Positions 48,701 through 58,147 are shown, counted from the stretch's first letter. The stretch: DNA of 64,000 nt from Desmonostoc muscorum LEGE 12446 (GCF_015207005.2 NZ_JADEXS020000001.1:3534001-3598000); one strand, 5' to 3'. Numbers and translations are program-made. Notes: generated from the sequence alone by a model not told the origin.

Positions 48701-49387
48701 ATGCTGTTTAGTCTAAACAACTTGCCCTATTGGATTTTTCTGGGGATGGGGGTCTTGCTGTTCTTGTTTATGATAATTTCCGGCGGCGGAGGGGAAGATT
48801 TTGATATTGATGCAGATGTAGATGCAGATGTAGACGCAGATAGCAATAGTGAATTAGGCTTTGGGCAATTCCTGGGATGGGTTGGGATTGGGAAAGCTCC
48901 ATTGATATTGTTACTGGCTACAGATTTGAGTTTGTGGGGCGTTTTGGGCTGGATGTTGAATGTTTGGTTTGGTGGAGTTGCCAATAATAATATTGTGAGT
49001 TTTATTGGGAGCGTTATATTATTTGGCTCACTGATGATTAGCTTATTATTGGGGGGATTGATAGCGCAACCAATTGGCAAAATATTTGCTGAGTTTGGGG
49101 AAGATGTGAGTAGCGATCGCTTAATAGGTTGTATTGGAATCGTAACATCTGCTTATGTTCCAACTGAAAATCAAGGCAGAATTGGACAAGTAGATGTCCT
49201 AGATGCAAAACGTAATCTTTTGACAGTTAGTGCTGTTCTCCCAGACTGGGCAACTATTGCACCCCAACGTGGAGAAAGAGTTTTAATTATTGAACACAAA
49301 GCACAAATTTACGTAGTTATTGCTAAAGATAGTGCCGATGAAGAACACTGGTTAACTAATTCATCTCGTAGAGATTCAAATTCTTAA
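48701..49387 (+). CDS. NfeD/YqiJ-like membrane protein
   Basis: 228 residues. A first membrane segment (about 10-28) is followed by an Asp-rich stretch DFDIDADVDADVDADS (33-48), then further hydrophobic segments (about 65-85 and 95-130), and a C-terminal OB-like soluble domain (about 145-215, GIVTSAYVPTENQGRIGQVD). This is the YqiJ arrangement, which pairs with YqiK-type flotillins in membrane microdomains. The flotillin gene follows after 12 bases. The acidic repeat may bind cations. Confidence 0.83.
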   Translation: MLFSLNNLPYWIFLGMGVLLFLFMIISGGGGEDFDIDADVDADVDADSNSELGFGQFLGWVGIGKAPLILLLATDLSLWGVLGWMLNVWFGGVANNNIVSFIGSVILFGSLMISLLLGGLIAQPIGKIFAEFGEDVSSDRLIGCIGIVTSAYVPTENQGRIGQVDVLDAKRNLLTVSAVLPDWATIAPQRGERVLIIEHKAQIYVVIAKDSADEEHWLTNSSRRDSNS

Positions 49388-49399
49388 GAGGAAAAGAAT

Positions 49400-51346
49400 A
49401 TGCTTTTTTGGTTGACTTTTATCCAGTCTTTACCGAGTGTCAAAATAGCTGAAGTTCCACAGATTGAGTTACAACAAAAAAAACAAATAACATTAATTGA
49501 CCAAACACTCCCAGTAAAAATTATGCCTAATTTTGCTCAAGTTAATGGTGGATTAGTATTTCCAGTGGTGATTGCTGGCTTAGTTTTATTACTACTATTC
49601 AGCCTGTTTGCTTATACGCGGGTTTATGTAGTCACACCCAACAACGAAGCTTTTGTAAGAACTGGGGGTCTTTTTATTAAAAAGAAAGCGGTTATTCTTT
49701 ATGGTGGTTGTATTGTTTTACCCGGATTCCATCAGCTGACACGCGTACCTCTGCGAGAAATTTCCATTGATGTGGAACGTACTGGCAAACTTGCAGTCCG
49801 GACTAAAGATTACTTACGAGCAGATATCCGCGTGACTTTTTATGTATGTATTAATGCCTCTGAAGAAGATGTTTTGACAGCAGCGGCTAGATTATCCCAA
49901 AATGGTACTAAAATTACTCCGGAAGATATCAAAAATGCTTTAGAAAAAAGAGCAGATGATGCAATTAGGGCGGCAGCTAAAACCAAGGATTTAGCAGAAA
50001 TTGATTCTGATAAATTAGGATTTGCTCAGGAAGTGCTGAACTTAGTTGGGACGGATTTGAAAAAAGTCGGCTTAACTTTAAATAACATTGCTATTTCCGA
50101 AATCTTAGAAAGTGTTACCTATGATCCAGATAACTTTTTTGATGCCCAAGGCGTGCGCTTGCGAACCGAAATTATTCAGCGATCCATTCAACAAAAACGC
50201 GAAGTTGAGTTAGCAGCACAAGTGACAATTGAGCAAAAAGAATTGGATGCCCAAAAGCGATCGCTACAAATTGCCCAAGAACAAGAAAGTGCTAAACTAG
50301 AGCAAAAATTGCAAGTAGAAGCACTAAAAGCCCAGCGAGAACGGGAAATTCAAGAATCCAAAGATCGGGAAGCTGCAACAGTACGCCGAACTAAAATTTT
50401 GCAGGAAAAATCAGTTGAAGAAGAAGAAATCCGCAAAAAATTATCGGTGCAACAAAGCCAAATTGAAGCTGATATTTCTCTAGAAGAACGGAATAAGCAG
50501 CTAAAGGTAGTACAAGCGCTGCAAAAACAGGAATCTGAACTAGCAGAGATTACACGTCAACAAAGTGTAGAATCCGGAAAACTACAAGCACAAGTGCAGA
50601 TAGCTGAGTCAGAACGGCTGGCAAAACTAGCTCAAGAAGATGTGGCGATCGCCATTGCGAATAAAAAACGCGAAAGCTTTGTTGCACAAGCAGAACAAGC
50701 CAAAGCCGAGGAATCAGTGAAGACAGCTAGTGAAGTGGAAAAAGCCGAACGCAACAAACGCCTATCAACTATTGCCGCCGAACGTGAAGCGCAAGAACGG
50801 AGTATTGGCGATCGCAACGTTGTGGAAATTGATGCTTTCCGCCGCCGTCGTCAAGCCGAAATTGCCCAAGAAGCAGCAGAATTAGAAGCAGAAGCAATTC
50901 GCACCCTAGCAGTAGCTAACCGCGATCAAGTTTTAGCAGAAGCCGAAGGTATTAGAGCAAAAATTTCTGCTGAAAATTCTATCAGCAACGCCAATCTCAC
51001 TGCCAAAATTATTACAACTATTTGGCCAGAATTAGCCGACAAACTACCAGAAATTGTCACGGCTTTAGCACCGCAGCCCGGAGTTTTAGGAGATACTCGC
51101 ATTTATTCATTCCCTGGTGCAAATGGCAGCAACGGCAGTCAAGATATTAACAAATTGCTACTATCTACTAGTGGACTTTCCTTAATAAATACCTTACTTG
51201 ACGAAGGTAAATTAGGCGAAATAATCGGTCAAATCAGTCAGCTAGTGCGTGGCAATAATCAAGTAATAACTGGCACATCAAGCCAAGTTTCTTTAGAAAC
51301 TCTCCCAACACCAACTGTTATCGAAAACAAGACGGAAACCGATTAA
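49400..51346 (+). CDS. Flotillin-family protein (YqiK type)
   Basis: 648 residues. One membrane segment (about 50-73, FPVVIAGLVLLLLFSLFAY), a Band-7/SPFH domain (about 75-260; VEIERTGKL-like region VERTGKLAVRTKDYLRADI), then a long charged coiled coil (260-530, rich in Glu/Ala/Arg repeats) and a C-terminal flotillin-like part (WPELADKLPEIVTALAPQPG). Flotillins form oligomeric rings that organise membrane domains. Co-transcribed with the NfeD-like gene. The first 50 residues carry a second hydrophobic stretch, so the true start may lie downstream. Confidence 0.88.
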   Translation: MLFWLTFIQSLPSVKIAEVPQIELQQKKQITLIDQTLPVKIMPNFAQVNGGLVFPVVIAGLVLLLLFSLFAYTRVYVVTPNNEAFVRTGGLFIKKKAVILYGGCIVLPGFHQLTRVPLREISIDVERTGKLAVRTKDYLRADIRVTFYVCINASEEDVLTAAARLSQNGTKITPEDIKNALEKRADDAIRAAAKTKDLAEIDSDKLGFAQEVLNLVGTDLKKVGLTLNNIAISEILESVTYDPDNFFDAQGVRLRTEIIQRSIQQKREVELAAQVTIEQKELDAQKRSLQIAQEQESAKLEQKLQVEALKAQREREIQESKDREAATVRRTKILQEKSVEEEEIRKKLSVQQSQIEADISLEERNKQLKVVQALQKQESELAEITRQQSVESGKLQAQVQIAESERLAKLAQEDVAIAIANKKRESFVAQAEQAKAEESVKTASEVEKAERNKRLSTIAAEREAQERSIGDRNVVEIDAFRRRRQAEIAQEAAELEAEAIRTLAVANRDQVLAEAEGIRAKISAENSISNANLTAKIITTIWPELADKLPEIVTALAPQPGVLGDTRIYSFPGANGSNGSQDINKLLLSTSGLSLINTLLDEGKLGEIIGQISQLVRGNNQVITGTSSQVSLETLPTPTVIENKTETD

Positions 51347-51665
51347 AATAATTCGTAATTCAGTTTTATTCCGAAGTCACCCCACCCCGGCTTTGCTGAC
51401 ACAAAACCTCCCCTCCCCGAAGTTCGGGTAGGGGATTGAGGGGTTATAACCTTTGTGGGATAACTGTTTGAGCTTAAGTTGACCCCACAGATTAAGGGAC
51501 TTCCAACTAAAAAATATCCCAGTGGGATTAGGGACATCCAAGAATTAAATTAATCAATTCCTGTATCCAACACTAGTATGCAATTTCTTCTCCCCCTGCC
51601 TCCCCTGCTCCCCCTGCTCCCCCTGCTCACCCAAGGGATTGATTATTTTTTTATTTGGTAGTCCC
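51347..51665. other. Intergenic region with C-rich tandem repeat
   Basis: Contains CCCCTCCCCGAAGTTCGGGTAGGGGATTGAGGGG-type palindromic sequence (about 51409-51445, key halves CCCCTCCCC and GGGATTGAGGGG) and a CCCCTGCTCC tandem (51590-51632). The flotillin and GTPase genes converge here. Confidence 0.65.
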
Positions 51666-53123
51666 TTATCCCACCACCTTCTGAACACCAACTAGTTCTA
51701 CCTGCTGTGTCTCTGGCAACAAACGCTTCACGCCTTGCTTAACAAAATTTTGCAAAAAGCCAATTTGCTGATTTTGTTGAAACACCTTTTGCAAAGTTTG
51801 CCGCAACTTCTCCAAATTTAAACCAGTCCCAGAATCTATCGCTATTTCTTGCTGCTGGAAATATTCAACTAGACTTAATCCTGCTACTCTGGTCAGATAA
51901 GCTGCACTTACTCCCTGCACCAAGCCACCAGCAACAAAGGTAACGGCATTACTTTTGAGAACAGTACTAATAGCCTTCGTAGAAAGTTCCACTAAACCGA
52001 GTTTCAGCATCAAACTTCCCATTGTTCCGGCTACAGTTTGCGCCTGTTCCAGGGAAAATTTCTGCTGATAGATATTACCCAAATCCATTACCATCTGAGC
52101 ATTAATGGCCGCAGTCGCCAGAATATCAAGGGCTGGTACTGGGTTAGCAAAGGCAGCAGCAGCAGCTATCCACTGATATTGTTCAATAATTGGGGTGGCG
52201 CGATCGCATCTGATTCCATTCAGGCAGTTTTTCGCCTCAGCTTTCAACAACTCGGCTTTCCTCATGGTAGTTATCCAAACTAGCCGTTGTTTTTGCTGTG
52301 CTAAAGTTTCACCCAACTGCTGGGTTAACTGCTGGATATCTGGTGCTGGTTGTTCCATCCACTCTTGCACAGAACCATCAGCCTCATGCTTTCGTACTTT
52401 GACGGGGATGGGAGAGGCCGCAGTTGCAACTACATTTCCTTGCACCCGCTGTTTCAATTGACTAAAAACACTACCACGTTCATCGGCTAAATACTGGTCT
52501 TGTTTATTAAAAACCAGCATTGTAGCCTGATTTGCTGCTTTTAGCTGCTGTAAGGTTTGAAATTCTGAGTCTGTCAAATCACCGTTTGTCAAGAACAGCA
52601 CAAAATCAGATTTTGCTACTTCTGCCAAAACAGATGCATCGGAATTCTCACCTGCTTCTCTAAACAAAGGTGCTGTTTCTTGTAGAGACACAAAATTTCC
52701 TGCCTCTAGATTTTGCTCTAGCACTTGAATTAAAGTGCTTTTACCGACGGATTTTCCACCAGTCACAGCCACTTTAATTTCTTGCCTGTCTAATTCCAAC
52801 GACAATTGGGCAAGTTGTTCTCTGAGTGTCTCTAGTGCCAGATGGTTTTCTGCTTCTTGTGCCAGTTGGTTAATTACAACTTCAGCAATAGAAATCGCCC
52901 TTTCCACAGTCGCCCGATCTACAAGCATACTATCTAGCTGCTCTAAACCGTCTTTCGGGCGATTTTGTTGGAATAACCACAAACCACCACCAACAGCTAA
53001 GGCACTGAACAAACCAAACTCACCCACCTGCACTATAGAATCGTGCCAACTTTGTAACATCCACAGAGAAAAGGACAGTCCCAATCCTCCCACTAAAATT
53101 GGTCGCTGCAACTTCACAACCAT
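51666..53123 (-). CDS. Membrane-associated dynamin/Era-like GTPase (DUF697 type)
   Basis: 485 residues. Two hydrophobic segments at the N-terminus (about 10-22 and 33-50), a coiled linker, and a P-loop GGKSVGKST near residue 123. The G4 motif is NKQD near 205. The C-terminal half (300-430) is an Ala-rich DUF697-like helical domain (PVPALDILATAAINAQMVMDLG), which in relatives inserts in or lies on the membrane. The likely role is membrane-linked GTPase signalling; the substrate is unknown. It is upstream of nothing but 42 bases from the endonuclease gene, in the same direction. Confidence 0.8.
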   Translation of the reverse strand: MVVKLQRPILVGGLGLSFSLWMLQSWHDSIVQVGEFGLFSALAVGGGLWLFQQNRPKDGLEQLDSMLVDRATVERAISIAEVVINQLAQEAENHLALETLREQLAQLSLELDRQEIKVAVTGGKSVGKSTLIQVLEQNLEAGNFVSLQETAPLFREAGENSDASVLAEVAKSDFVLFLTNGDLTDSEFQTLQQLKAANQATMLVFNKQDQYLADERGSVFSQLKQRVQGNVVATAASPIPVKVRKHEADGSVQEWMEQPAPDIQQLTQQLGETLAQQKQRLVWITTMRKAELLKAEAKNCLNGIRCDRATPIIEQYQWIAAAAAFANPVPALDILATAAINAQMVMDLGNIYQQKFSLEQAQTVAGTMGSLMLKLGLVELSTKAISTVLKSNAVTFVAGGLVQGVSAAYLTRVAGLSLVEYFQQQEIAIDSGTGLNLEKLRQTLQKVFQQNQQIGFLQNFVKQGVKRLLPETQQVELVGVQKVVG

Positions 53124-53165
53124 GACTCTCCGCGCCTTTTAGATGGCTATTTATTCCAGAATAGA

Positions 53166-53648
53166 TTAAAATCCTGCTTCTTGGAATTGAACAGGCGATC
53201 GAACACAATTTTCTTTACTTACAGATGCTTGTGAGATTAACTCCCAAGCATCCCGATATTGTGCGGAACGAGGTTTACGCTGTCGTTTTTCAGCCTCAAC
53301 AAGGTGTACTTCGCTTCCATAACCTATGAACACATCTACAGGAAAAACATAGAATAGGTCAAGTTTTTCTATATATGCCAGGGCAAAATCAAAGTCTGAT
53401 AGCTGATATGCTTCTCGAACCATCAGCCGCCGATTTGTTTTGGTGCGGCGATTATCTACAACGTAATTGCCAGAAGGCTGATCGAACCACGCGTATTTGA
53501 CTTGGATTTTTATTACAGTTCCCTCTACATCAAATGCCAGATCGTAAGGTAACCTATCACCAAAAGGTTTTAAAATTCCCCAACCAAGCTTTAAAGCATG
53601 AAGAACAGCAGCTTGTTCTGCTATGTCTCCTCTAAGCTTTGTGTCCAT
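53166..53648 (-). CDS. PD-(D/E)XK endonuclease of the group I intron-associated family
   Basis: About 160 residues from ATG 53648 (MDTKLRGDIAEQAAVLHALK). Restriction-fold motif: PYDLAFDVEGTVIKIQVKYAW, with the acidic residue in YDL and Q-x-K in place of D/E-x-K. The family (PF11645 type) contains I-SspI, the homing endonuclease encoded in a cyanobacterial tRNA-fMet intron. Here the gene lies just downstream of an intron-containing tRNA-fMet, outside the intron. It probably cuts intron-less tRNA-fMet alleles, as inference. A 17-bp hairpin separates the two genes. Confidence 0.8.
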   Translation of the reverse strand: MDTKLRGDIAEQAAVLHALKLGWGILKPFGDRLPYDLAFDVEGTVIKIQVKYAWFDQPSGNYVVDNRRTKTNRRLMVREAYQLSDFDFALAYIEKLDLFYVFPVDVFIGYGSEVHLVEAEKRQRKPRSAQYRDAWELISQASVSKENCVRSPVQFQEAGF

Positions 53649-53682
53649 TACTGAGATCAATATGAAGTAGCTGACAATCAGC

Positions 53683-53730
53683 ATAAAACAAAACCCTGTT
53701 TTCTTAAAAGATCACAGGGTTTTGTTTTAT
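53683..53730. terminator. Perfect 17-bp inverted repeat, bidirectional terminator
   Basis: ATAAAACAAAACCCTGT (53683-53699) and its exact complement (53714-53730) with a 14-base loop, A/T-rich at both outer ends. It ends just before the tRNA 3' end, so it should terminate the tRNA transcript on the minus strand. Confidence 0.8.
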
Positions 53731-53738
53731 GTTTGATT

Positions 53739-54059
53739 TGGTGGCGGGAAGTGGATTTGAACCACTGACCTTCGGGTTATGCTTACCAACTACAACTTTC
53801 GTTGCCCAGATTAACTGGTTTGTGGTCTGGACTGTCCCTTCACCCTCAGCATTACTGTTAGGGTGTCTGCCTTCCAGTCTCTACACCTTCTCCATTTCTG
53901 GAGCTTGGTTCGGGATTACCGCGCTATTGGCTTCCCCGAGTTTGACAGATAAACGCACATAAGTTTCTTTACGTGCCGCCCACAGCAAACTTAACTAATA
54001 AGCGTCTAGTTAATTTTGCCCGTTGAGCCCGACGAGCTACCAGGCTGCTCTATCCCGCG
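53739..54059 (-). tRNA. tRNA-fMet (CAU) interrupted by a group I intron
   Basis: Exon 1 (54059-54026) gives the acceptor, D arm and 5' half of the anticodon arm (CGCGGGATAGAGCAGCC ... GTCGGGCT). Exon 2 (53781-53739) starts CATAACCCGAAGG and ends CCGCCACCA, with CCA encoded. Hallmarks of the initiator are the unpaired 1-72 position (C x C), three G-C pairs in the anticodon stem (GGG/CCC) and the CAU anticodon. The gene is split in the anticodon loop, most simply between U33 and C34. Confidence 0.92.
53782..54025 (-). mobile_element. Group I intron (244 nt) in tRNA-fMet
   Basis: The intron RNA starts CAACGGGC and ends GGTAAG, so the 5' exon ends in U and the intron ends in G, as group I splicing requires. 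Core elements are visible: GGTAATCCCGAACCAAGC (Q side), TAGAGACT (53883-53876, R) and GACAGTCC (53836-53829, S). Length and motifs match the small cyanobacterial tRNA introns. It has no internal reading frame. Confidence 0.88.
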
Positions 54060-54105
54060 TCGCTCTTGACTTTTCTAGCATAACTCAAAGTCAAGAGTTT
54101 GGCAA

Positions 54106-55059
54106 CTACAAAAACGATAATTCTCCAATTACTTCTAAACGCTTGTATTTTCCTAAGGTGACAAACTTTTCACAGAGGCTTTCGGCGGCGCTGGGACTAA
54201 TCCAACCCATTTGTTGGAGTAAGTGGATAGCAACGGCATGTTTTGCCCGTTTTGCCCCATCCATAACTTTAATTGCTAATCCCATGCCTTCACCGAGTCT
54301 ACCAATGCACTGCACTCCTTCGGCACCAGATTTGCTGACCAGTTCCCCTGGAGTTAAACGCATCAGTTCCGTATCAAATTCTCCATCTCCTGCTACCATT
54401 GCTGGGTGATGAGTCATGGCACGGACAATGCGCTCCATATCCAAGTTGGTACTAGAAGCTAGCAGGGCGTATAAAGAGGCCATTTGACCGAGTTGCATCA
54501 AATAAGTCGGTGCGCCACAGTCATCATGGGCGCTGATAAATTCCTCTGCTGGCATTCGTAGCAATTCTGCTACTTTGGCCAAAATCAACTGCTGTATTGG
54601 GTGTTTCCGTTCCAAGTAGTTGTTTAAAGGCCAATGGCGTTGCTGACAAACAGCTAGCATCCCCGCATGTTTACCAGAGCAATTGTATTCCAGAGGACTG
54701 CGTTTGCCTTCAGGAATCGGACACTGGAGTATAGTGGGGTCAAGATCAGCCCGCCAAAGGATGTTAAATACCTGTCGGACTTGCTCTATTGTTCCTTTAT
54801 GGGAACTTGTGATAATTGCTAAATCGCGATCGCTGAGGTCATAGCGTTCCAGTGTACCTGTAGTGGTGACTGCGAGTGCCTGAAATGGTTTGAGCGCTGA
54901 ACGAATAAATGCAGCAGTTTCGGAGTTACCAGCGACGGTTAAAACCCGTCCGCGTTCGTCGCATACAACAGCCTGGACTATATGCTTGGATTCAATGATC
55001 CCTTCACGCAGCAACCGGACTTCCAGTGCTGTAGCTTGAGTTCGTTTTCCCATTGTCAT
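54106..55059 (-). CDS. L-asparaginase II family (PF06089 type)
   Basis: 317 residues with the family's conserved parts: VRLLREGIIESKHIVQAVVC, RSALKPFQALAV, ITSSHKGTIEQV, YNCSGKHAGMLAVC, DDCGAPTYLMQL and MVAGDGEFDTELM (each a recognised block). This thermolabile-type asparaginase is unrelated to the bacterial ansA/ansB fold and hydrolyses Asn to Asp and ammonia. Second part of the block rsfS-CGLD27-asparaginase, though separated from CGLD27 by repeats, so it may have its own promoter. Confidence 0.88.
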   Translation of the reverse strand: MTMGKRTQATALEVRLLREGIIESKHIVQAVVCDERGRVLTVAGNSETAAFIRSALKPFQALAVTTTGTLERYDLSDRDLAIITSSHKGTIEQVRQVFNILWRADLDPTILQCPIPEGKRSPLEYNCSGKHAGMLAVCQQRHWPLNNYLERKHPIQQLILAKVAELLRMPAEEFISAHDDCGAPTYLMQLGQMASLYALLASSTNLDMERIVRAMTHHPAMVAGDGEFDTELMRLTPGELVSKSGAEGVQCIGRLGEGMGLAIKVMDGAKRAKHAVAIHLLQQMGWISPSAAESLCEKFVTLGKYKRLEVIGELSFL

Positions 55060-55084
55060 GGGTTTATTTTTATCACTTTTTTAT

Positions 55085-55205
55085 TATTTGTCATGAGTCA
55101 TGAGTCATTAGTCATGAGTTATTAGTCATTTGTCCTTCGTCCTTTGTTTATTTACTAATGACCAATGCCCAATGCCCAATGCCCAATGCCCAATGCCCAA
55201 TGACT
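55085..55205. repeat. ATGAGTCATTAGTC and CCCAATG tandem repeats
   Basis: Two arrays: about 55091-55130 (TCATGAG/TCATTAG heptamers) and 55160-55203 (six units of CCCAATG). The CCCAATG unit also occurs in the recO insertion. Confidence 0.85.
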
Positions 55206-55214
55206 AATGACGGT

Positions 55215-55715
55215 TTACAACAAATGCCAAACTATAGTACCAGTAACAAACATTCCCGCCAAGCCAGCAAAGGTAAATTGCAACCGCCGTAGGATAGGTT
55301 TAATTTCGTATGCCACAATCAAGCGATCGCGATTGAGGATTTCTTGTGGCTTTGTCCAAGTTTGACCGTCGTACCAGCCTGACTCTTCATAGAATACTGT
55401 GGGACTGCAAAGGCGATCGCACACGTAAAACCAGCCTAAATACAACCTTACCACTGCCAGCAGTACCCCCAGACTTGCCCCTGCTGCACCACAAAGAATA
55501 AAATGGGCAATATATTTCTGTGGGGGAAAACTTGCTGCTGCTACAGGCCCAGCTACGAGCCAAGATAAACCCCAAATCCAAACCATCTTCGTGATATAAT
55601 CCCGCCAATGTAAAATGCTATCACGAAATAGCCAGGAAGCTTTCAACTCTTCGTACTCGTTGAGCGGTTGTTGATCTATGGGAACTGGGCAATTTGAAAC
55701 CGAAGACCGAATCAT
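55215..55715 (-). CDS. CGLD27/DUF1230-family membrane protein (Ycf36-like)
   Basis: 166 residues: a Pro-rich start ([18 protein letters not shown]), two membrane hairpins (about 43-65 and 68-95), the conserved [26 protein letters not shown] segment (key [12 protein letters not shown]), a [12 protein letters not shown] loop, and a last membrane segment (140-160). Conserved in cyanobacteria, algae and plants, including plastid ycf36. The plant relative is linked to chloroplast iron use, and no biochemical role can be read here. It overlaps rsfS by four bases (ATGA). Confidence 0.9.
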   Translation of the reverse strand: MIRSSVSNCPVPIDQQPLNEYEELKASWLFRDSILHWRDYITKMVWIWGLSWLVAGPVAAASFPPQKYIAHFILCGAAGASLGVLLAVVRLYLGWFYVCDRLCSPTVFYEESGWYDGQTWTKPQEILNRDRLIVAYEIKPILRRLQFTFAGLAGMFVTGTIVWHLL

Positions 55716-56170
55716 GTTGGCTTACCCCCACCCTCATCAGATTCTGGAAGGGAAATACGTTCTGCATGAATCCAGAACGCTTCTAAATTATAAAACTCGC
55801 GTTCCTTGGGCATCATGATGTGAACGATGACTTCACCGTAGTCTTGTAGTACCCAACTGCCCTCGGCTTTTCCTTCTGTCCTCAAGGGGCGTCGTTGTAA
55901 TTCAGTTTCGACTTTTGCTTCAATTGCTTGAGCGATCGCCCTTACCTGTACCCTAGAATAACCAGTCATCATCACAAAGTAATCTGCTAGATAAGATACG
56001 TCTGCTACTCTGAGCAATAAAATATCACCAGCTTTGCGATCTGATGCAGCAACAGCTATCATTGCAGCTAATTTTCCGCTTGCTTCTTCTATTTGGGTGG
56101 GGTTTCTCAGCACACTCTTCGTCAGTGGGACAGATTGTAATGGGAAATTTCCTTGGAAATAATCAGTCAT
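55712..56170 (-). CDS. rsfS: Ribosomal silencing factor RsfS (Iojap/YbeB)
   Basis: 152 residues. After a 30-residue lead comes the Iojap domain: [48 protein letters not shown], and [30 protein letters not shown] (key [13 protein letters not shown]). It binds uL14 on the 50S subunit and blocks subunit joining in starvation. Translationally coupled to the CGLD27 gene, an arrangement common in cyanobacteria. Confidence 0.95.
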   Translation of the reverse strand: MTDYFQGNFPLQSVPLTKSVLRNPTQIEEASGKLAAMIAVAASDRKAGDILLLRVADVSYLADYFVMMTGYSRVQVRAIAQAIEAKVETELQRRPLRTEGKAEGSWVLQDYGEVIVHIMMPKEREFYNLEAFWIHAERISLPESDEGGGKPT

Positions 56171-56487
56171 TAAACCTCAGGTGCTTTCTTCCTTTTGAAA
56201 CAATTGTTTACATTTACTTAACAAATAACAAACAATTGATCTGAAAATGTGTCAATGGGTTTTTTTGAATACTAACAAAAAAACAGGTGTCTATGGAGGC
56301 TAGCTTGAAAAAGGGAGTAGGGAATGGGGAGTAGAAAGGAGGGTAAGAAACGTTTTTTATGTTTGGTTACAAGATTTTCCCGCGATTGACTGTCTTGAAA
56401 GAGGGACTGGGGACTGGGAAAAGAATATTTTCATGCCATCGTTGTGTGATTGCTGATGCGATCGTCTAGCTTGAAAATAGGAATTAG

Positions 56488-56658
56488 AAATTAGGGCGCG
56501 ATTCGTTCTCGCCTTTATGGGGATATTCGGAATTTTGGTTTGCAGGACTAGACTTTAGGCTGGCTATTACAACTTACGATACAAGAGAGCGCACTCGTGC
56601 CCGATCTGCCAAAAGTCTGATTGGCATAAATGTACCAGTAGGTGTTTGGGGATACTAA
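56488..56658 (+). pseudogene. Start-less 56-codon frame, possible gene remnant
   Basis: Opens after TAG at 56485 and ends at TAA 56658. It has no ATG or GTG near the beginning. The translation contains AGLDFRLAITTYDTRERTRA and SLIGINVPVGVWGY, which look like real protein rather than random sequence. I do not recognise the family. Confidence 0.3.
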
Positions 56659-56693
56659 AGCAACCTTATTATATTAAGTAAAAAAATTCATAT

Positions 56694-56725
56694 TCCCACG
56701 CCTTGAATGAAGTGAAGCCGTGGGA
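56694..56725. repeat. TCCCACG/CGTGGGA hairpin with T run
   Basis: 7-bp stem with an inner CTTGAATGAAGTGAAG loop followed by TTTTT. Similar hairpins lie at the right ends of IS200/IS605-type elements in cyanobacteria. No tnpA or tnpB is present. It may also serve as a terminator. Confidence 0.45.
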
Positions 56726-56875
56726 TTTTTGATTCAATACCAATTCAGCTAAAAGCTTGCTTCAGTATTGTTATTTTTTAAGTAAGATTGAATACAATCA
56801 AATTTTCTGTGATTGAGATTTTGACATCAACTCTACTGAAAGCGCAAATATAGAACCTAACTGCACTGTCGTAGA

Positions 56876-58147
56876 TTACACTTCTTGTTTGGTAATTATT
56901 GTCGAGTGAATTGCTCTACGATCTGCTATTAATGAGTAACACAAGGATTCATATTGATTTAAAGCTTGCTCAAAAGCATACTGCTCAACGGCATATTGGC
57001 GACTTTTATAACCTAGAGTTTTAACTTTTTCGGGGTTTTGATACAAGTTTAAAATTGCCATTGCTAAAGCTTGGGGATCTTCTGGAGGAACGATAACTCC
57101 GCCACCACTTTGCTTGATAGCCCTTGCTGCGGTACCGTTATCAGGGACAGAGGCGACTAAAGCGCGTCCACTAGCAAGTAGCACTTGAATTTTTGACGGC
57201 ATATTGAAGGATATAACATTTTTCTTTTGCACCACCAAACCAACATCCGCGGCTGCTAACATCTGTGGTAAATTTTTCCGGGGTTGAAATGGCAGTAGCA
57301 AAACATTATCTGCACCGCAGTCTAAACATTCCTGTTGCAATCGCTGTAAACCTTTTGCCTCTCCGACGATGACAAAGGCAATATCTGGGATGTGGCGCAA
57401 CATAGAAGCAGCTTTGACAACGCTTTCTAAGCCTTGGGTGAGGGCAATGTTACCAGAATACAGGACTACAAATTTATCATTCAGGTTGTGTGTCGTGCGG
57501 AAAGGGTTATTTTTTTGAGGCAAGGGGCGGATAAAATTAACATCAACCCAGTTAGGAATTTGCACAATTTTGTCAGCTTCTACGCCCTTAGAACGCAAAT
57601 TTTCCACAAATCCATCGGCGATGACGCTAATTTTACTAGCACTGCGGTAAGCAAATTTTTCCAATAATGTAAACAACTGGATGAGCAATTTATTTTTAAG
57701 TAGACCGACGTGAACAGCTGCTTCTGGTAATATATCTTGTAGATTCAAAACCACAGGGCAAGCACGTAACCATCCTAAAAGAGCAACTGGTACACAGCTT
57801 GGTAGGGATGGCGAGGTTGAGAGAATAACATCTGGACGCCAACCGATGAGGGCAGGTACAAAACTAGTCACAACGAAACTAGCATCTAGCAACACTCGAT
57901 CTAGTAGATTGGGTTGTGGACGAATCCAAACGTAACTACGTTGGATTTCAACGCCATTTTTGTATTCGGTGAGATACCACTTGCCCCGATATTCCTGGTA
58001 AATTTGACGTTCAGGGTAGTTAGGCATAGCAGTAACTACGCGCACTTGGTGTCCCCGCTTTACTAGTCCCTCTGCTAATTCTGTCATTAGTGGGGCAATA
58101 CCAATTGGCTCTGGATGATAGTTGTAGGAGTAAATTAAAATTCGCAT
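56876..58147 (-). CDS. WcaI/WbuB-type family 4 glycosyltransferase
   Basis: 423 residues of GT-B fold. The N-domain opens MRILIYSYNYHPEPIGIAPL, with LAEGLVKRGHQVRVVTAMPNYP, the pattern of WcaI/WbuB amino-sugar transferases. The C-domain has VVLYSGNIALTQGLESVVKAA and the PSKIQVLLASGRALVASV ... GGGVIVPPEDPQALA donor-binding part. It would add a sugar to a lipid-linked exopolysaccharide or O-antigen precursor. It stands alone, with no polysaccharide operon around it. Confidence 0.9.
   Translation of the reverse strand: MRILIYSYNYHPEPIGIAPLMTELAEGLVKRGHQVRVVTAMPNYPERQIYQEYRGKWYLTEYKNGVEIQRSYVWIRPQPNLLDRVLLDASFVVTSFVPALIGWRPDVILSTSPSLPSCVPVALLGWLRACPVVLNLQDILPEAAVHVGLLKNKLLIQLFTLLEKFAYRSASKISVIADGFVENLRSKGVEADKIVQIPNWVDVNFIRPLPQKNNPFRTTHNLNDKFVVLYSGNIALTQGLESVVKAASMLRHIPDIAFVIVGEAKGLQRLQQECLDCGADNVLLLPFQPRKNLPQMLAAADVGLVVQKKNVISFNMPSKIQVLLASGRALVASVPDNGTAARAIKQSGGGVIVPPEDPQALAMAILNLYQNPEKVKTLGYKSRQYAVEQYAFEQALNQYESLCYSLIADRRAIHSTIITKQEV

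Larger units (their letters stand above)
56171..56875. other. 705-base intergenic region with a gene relic and a hairpin
   Basis: Holds a start-less open frame (56488-56658) and a TCCCACG/CGTGGGA hairpin (56694-56725). G-rich GGGGAGTAGAAAGG sequence lies near 56325. The rest shows nothing I can name. Confidence 0.5.

Noticed and set aside
53729..53962. A 77-codon + strand frame
   Set aside because: It lies on the complement of the tRNA exon and group I intron.
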